NCBI RefSeq assembly: GCF_018987265.1
Contig: NZ_CP076854.1
Coordinates: 744,001-808,000, forward strand
Length of the DNA: 64,000 nt
Reading direction: 5' to 3'
From: Rhizobium sp. WYJ-E13
Lineage (GTDB): Bacteria; Pseudomonadota; Alphaproteobacteria; Rhizobiales; Rhizobiaceae
Below the pieces are notes generated by a model. It was not told where the DNA came from, did no database searches, and saw only the letters and a program-made list of their open reading frames with translations. Positions 63,903 through 64,000 of the stretch are shown here, one piece after another. Every line of letters begins with the position of its first letter. Position 1 is the first letter of the stretch. The position numbers and the translations under genes were made by a program.

Positions 63903-64000
63903 TGCATCACTTCTTGCGGCGCTGCTTGCGAACCTGACCTTGCCCGCGGCTTCTAAATTCAACGATCTCCGGATGAAAGATCGACGCGGCTCCCGCTCTG

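Overview
The window is typical of a fast-growing Rhizobiaceae genome (Rhizobium or a close relative). Evidence: GC-rich coding sequence, dense binding-protein-dependent sugar transporters with divergent LacI/AraC regulators, a chemoreceptor ending in an acidic/aromatic WEEF tail, an exopolysaccharide locus resembling the Pss/Exo systems of rhizobia, and a minCDE operon. In several Rhizobiaceae minCDE is carried on a chromid or second chromosome, so the window may come from such a replicon (inference). No tRNA, rRNA or CRISPR array was seen.

Region 1 (1-6.4 kb): the start of a sugar ABC transporter operon leaves the window to the left. It diverges from a LacI repressor gene across two perfectly mirrored 18-bp operators. 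An MFS permease, a large chemoreceptor and two small unknown genes follow.

Region 2 (6.4-22.3 kb): two complete carbohydrate-uptake operons. The first (12.7 down to 6.5 kb) has a binding protein, two permeases, an ATPase and a fused Gfo/Idh/MocA-aldo/keto reductase, with a divergent AraC regulator. The second (20.6 down to 14.2 kb) has a cytoplasmic GH78 alpha-L-rhamnosidase, a binding protein, two permeases and an ATPase, with a divergent LacI regulator. Each operon has a hairpin between the binding-protein gene and the permease genes. An acylphosphatase gene lies between them.

Region 3 (22.3-32.7 kb): an acyltransferase-3 membrane protein, an alpha/beta hydrolase overlapping a methyltransferase, and a nucleotide-sugar set (phosphomannomutase, ManC, UDP-glucose dehydrogenase) making GDP-mannose and UDP-glucuronate. 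Uracil-DNA glycosylase and a hydroquinone-type dioxygenase/hydrolase pair follow.

Region 4 (32.7-57.9 kb): a Wzx/Wzy-type polysaccharide locus. It has two inverted ExoP/Wzc-like co-polymerase/autokinase paralogues, a Wza-like lipoprotein, a Wzx flippase, two Wzy/ligase-like proteins, two GT4 and five GT2 glycosyltransferases, a split PssD/PssE-type transferase, a pyruvyltransferase, a hexapeptide acetyltransferase, a Tat-exported GH10 glycanase and an SGNH esterase. A BTLCP protein and two unknown exported or anchored proteins complete it. No priming sugar-phosphate transferase was found, so that step must be encoded elsewhere.

Region 5 (57.9-64 kb): a PPP-type metallophosphatase, a degraded transposase remnant, minCDE preceded by two full CtrA-type boxes, a second methyltransferase paralogous to the one at 24.5 kb, and an RpiR-type regulator.

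Starts were moved inward from the longest reading frame where a Shine-Dalgarno sequence, family length or paralogue comparison favoured it. All functional calls rest on recognised motifs read by eye; no database search was run.
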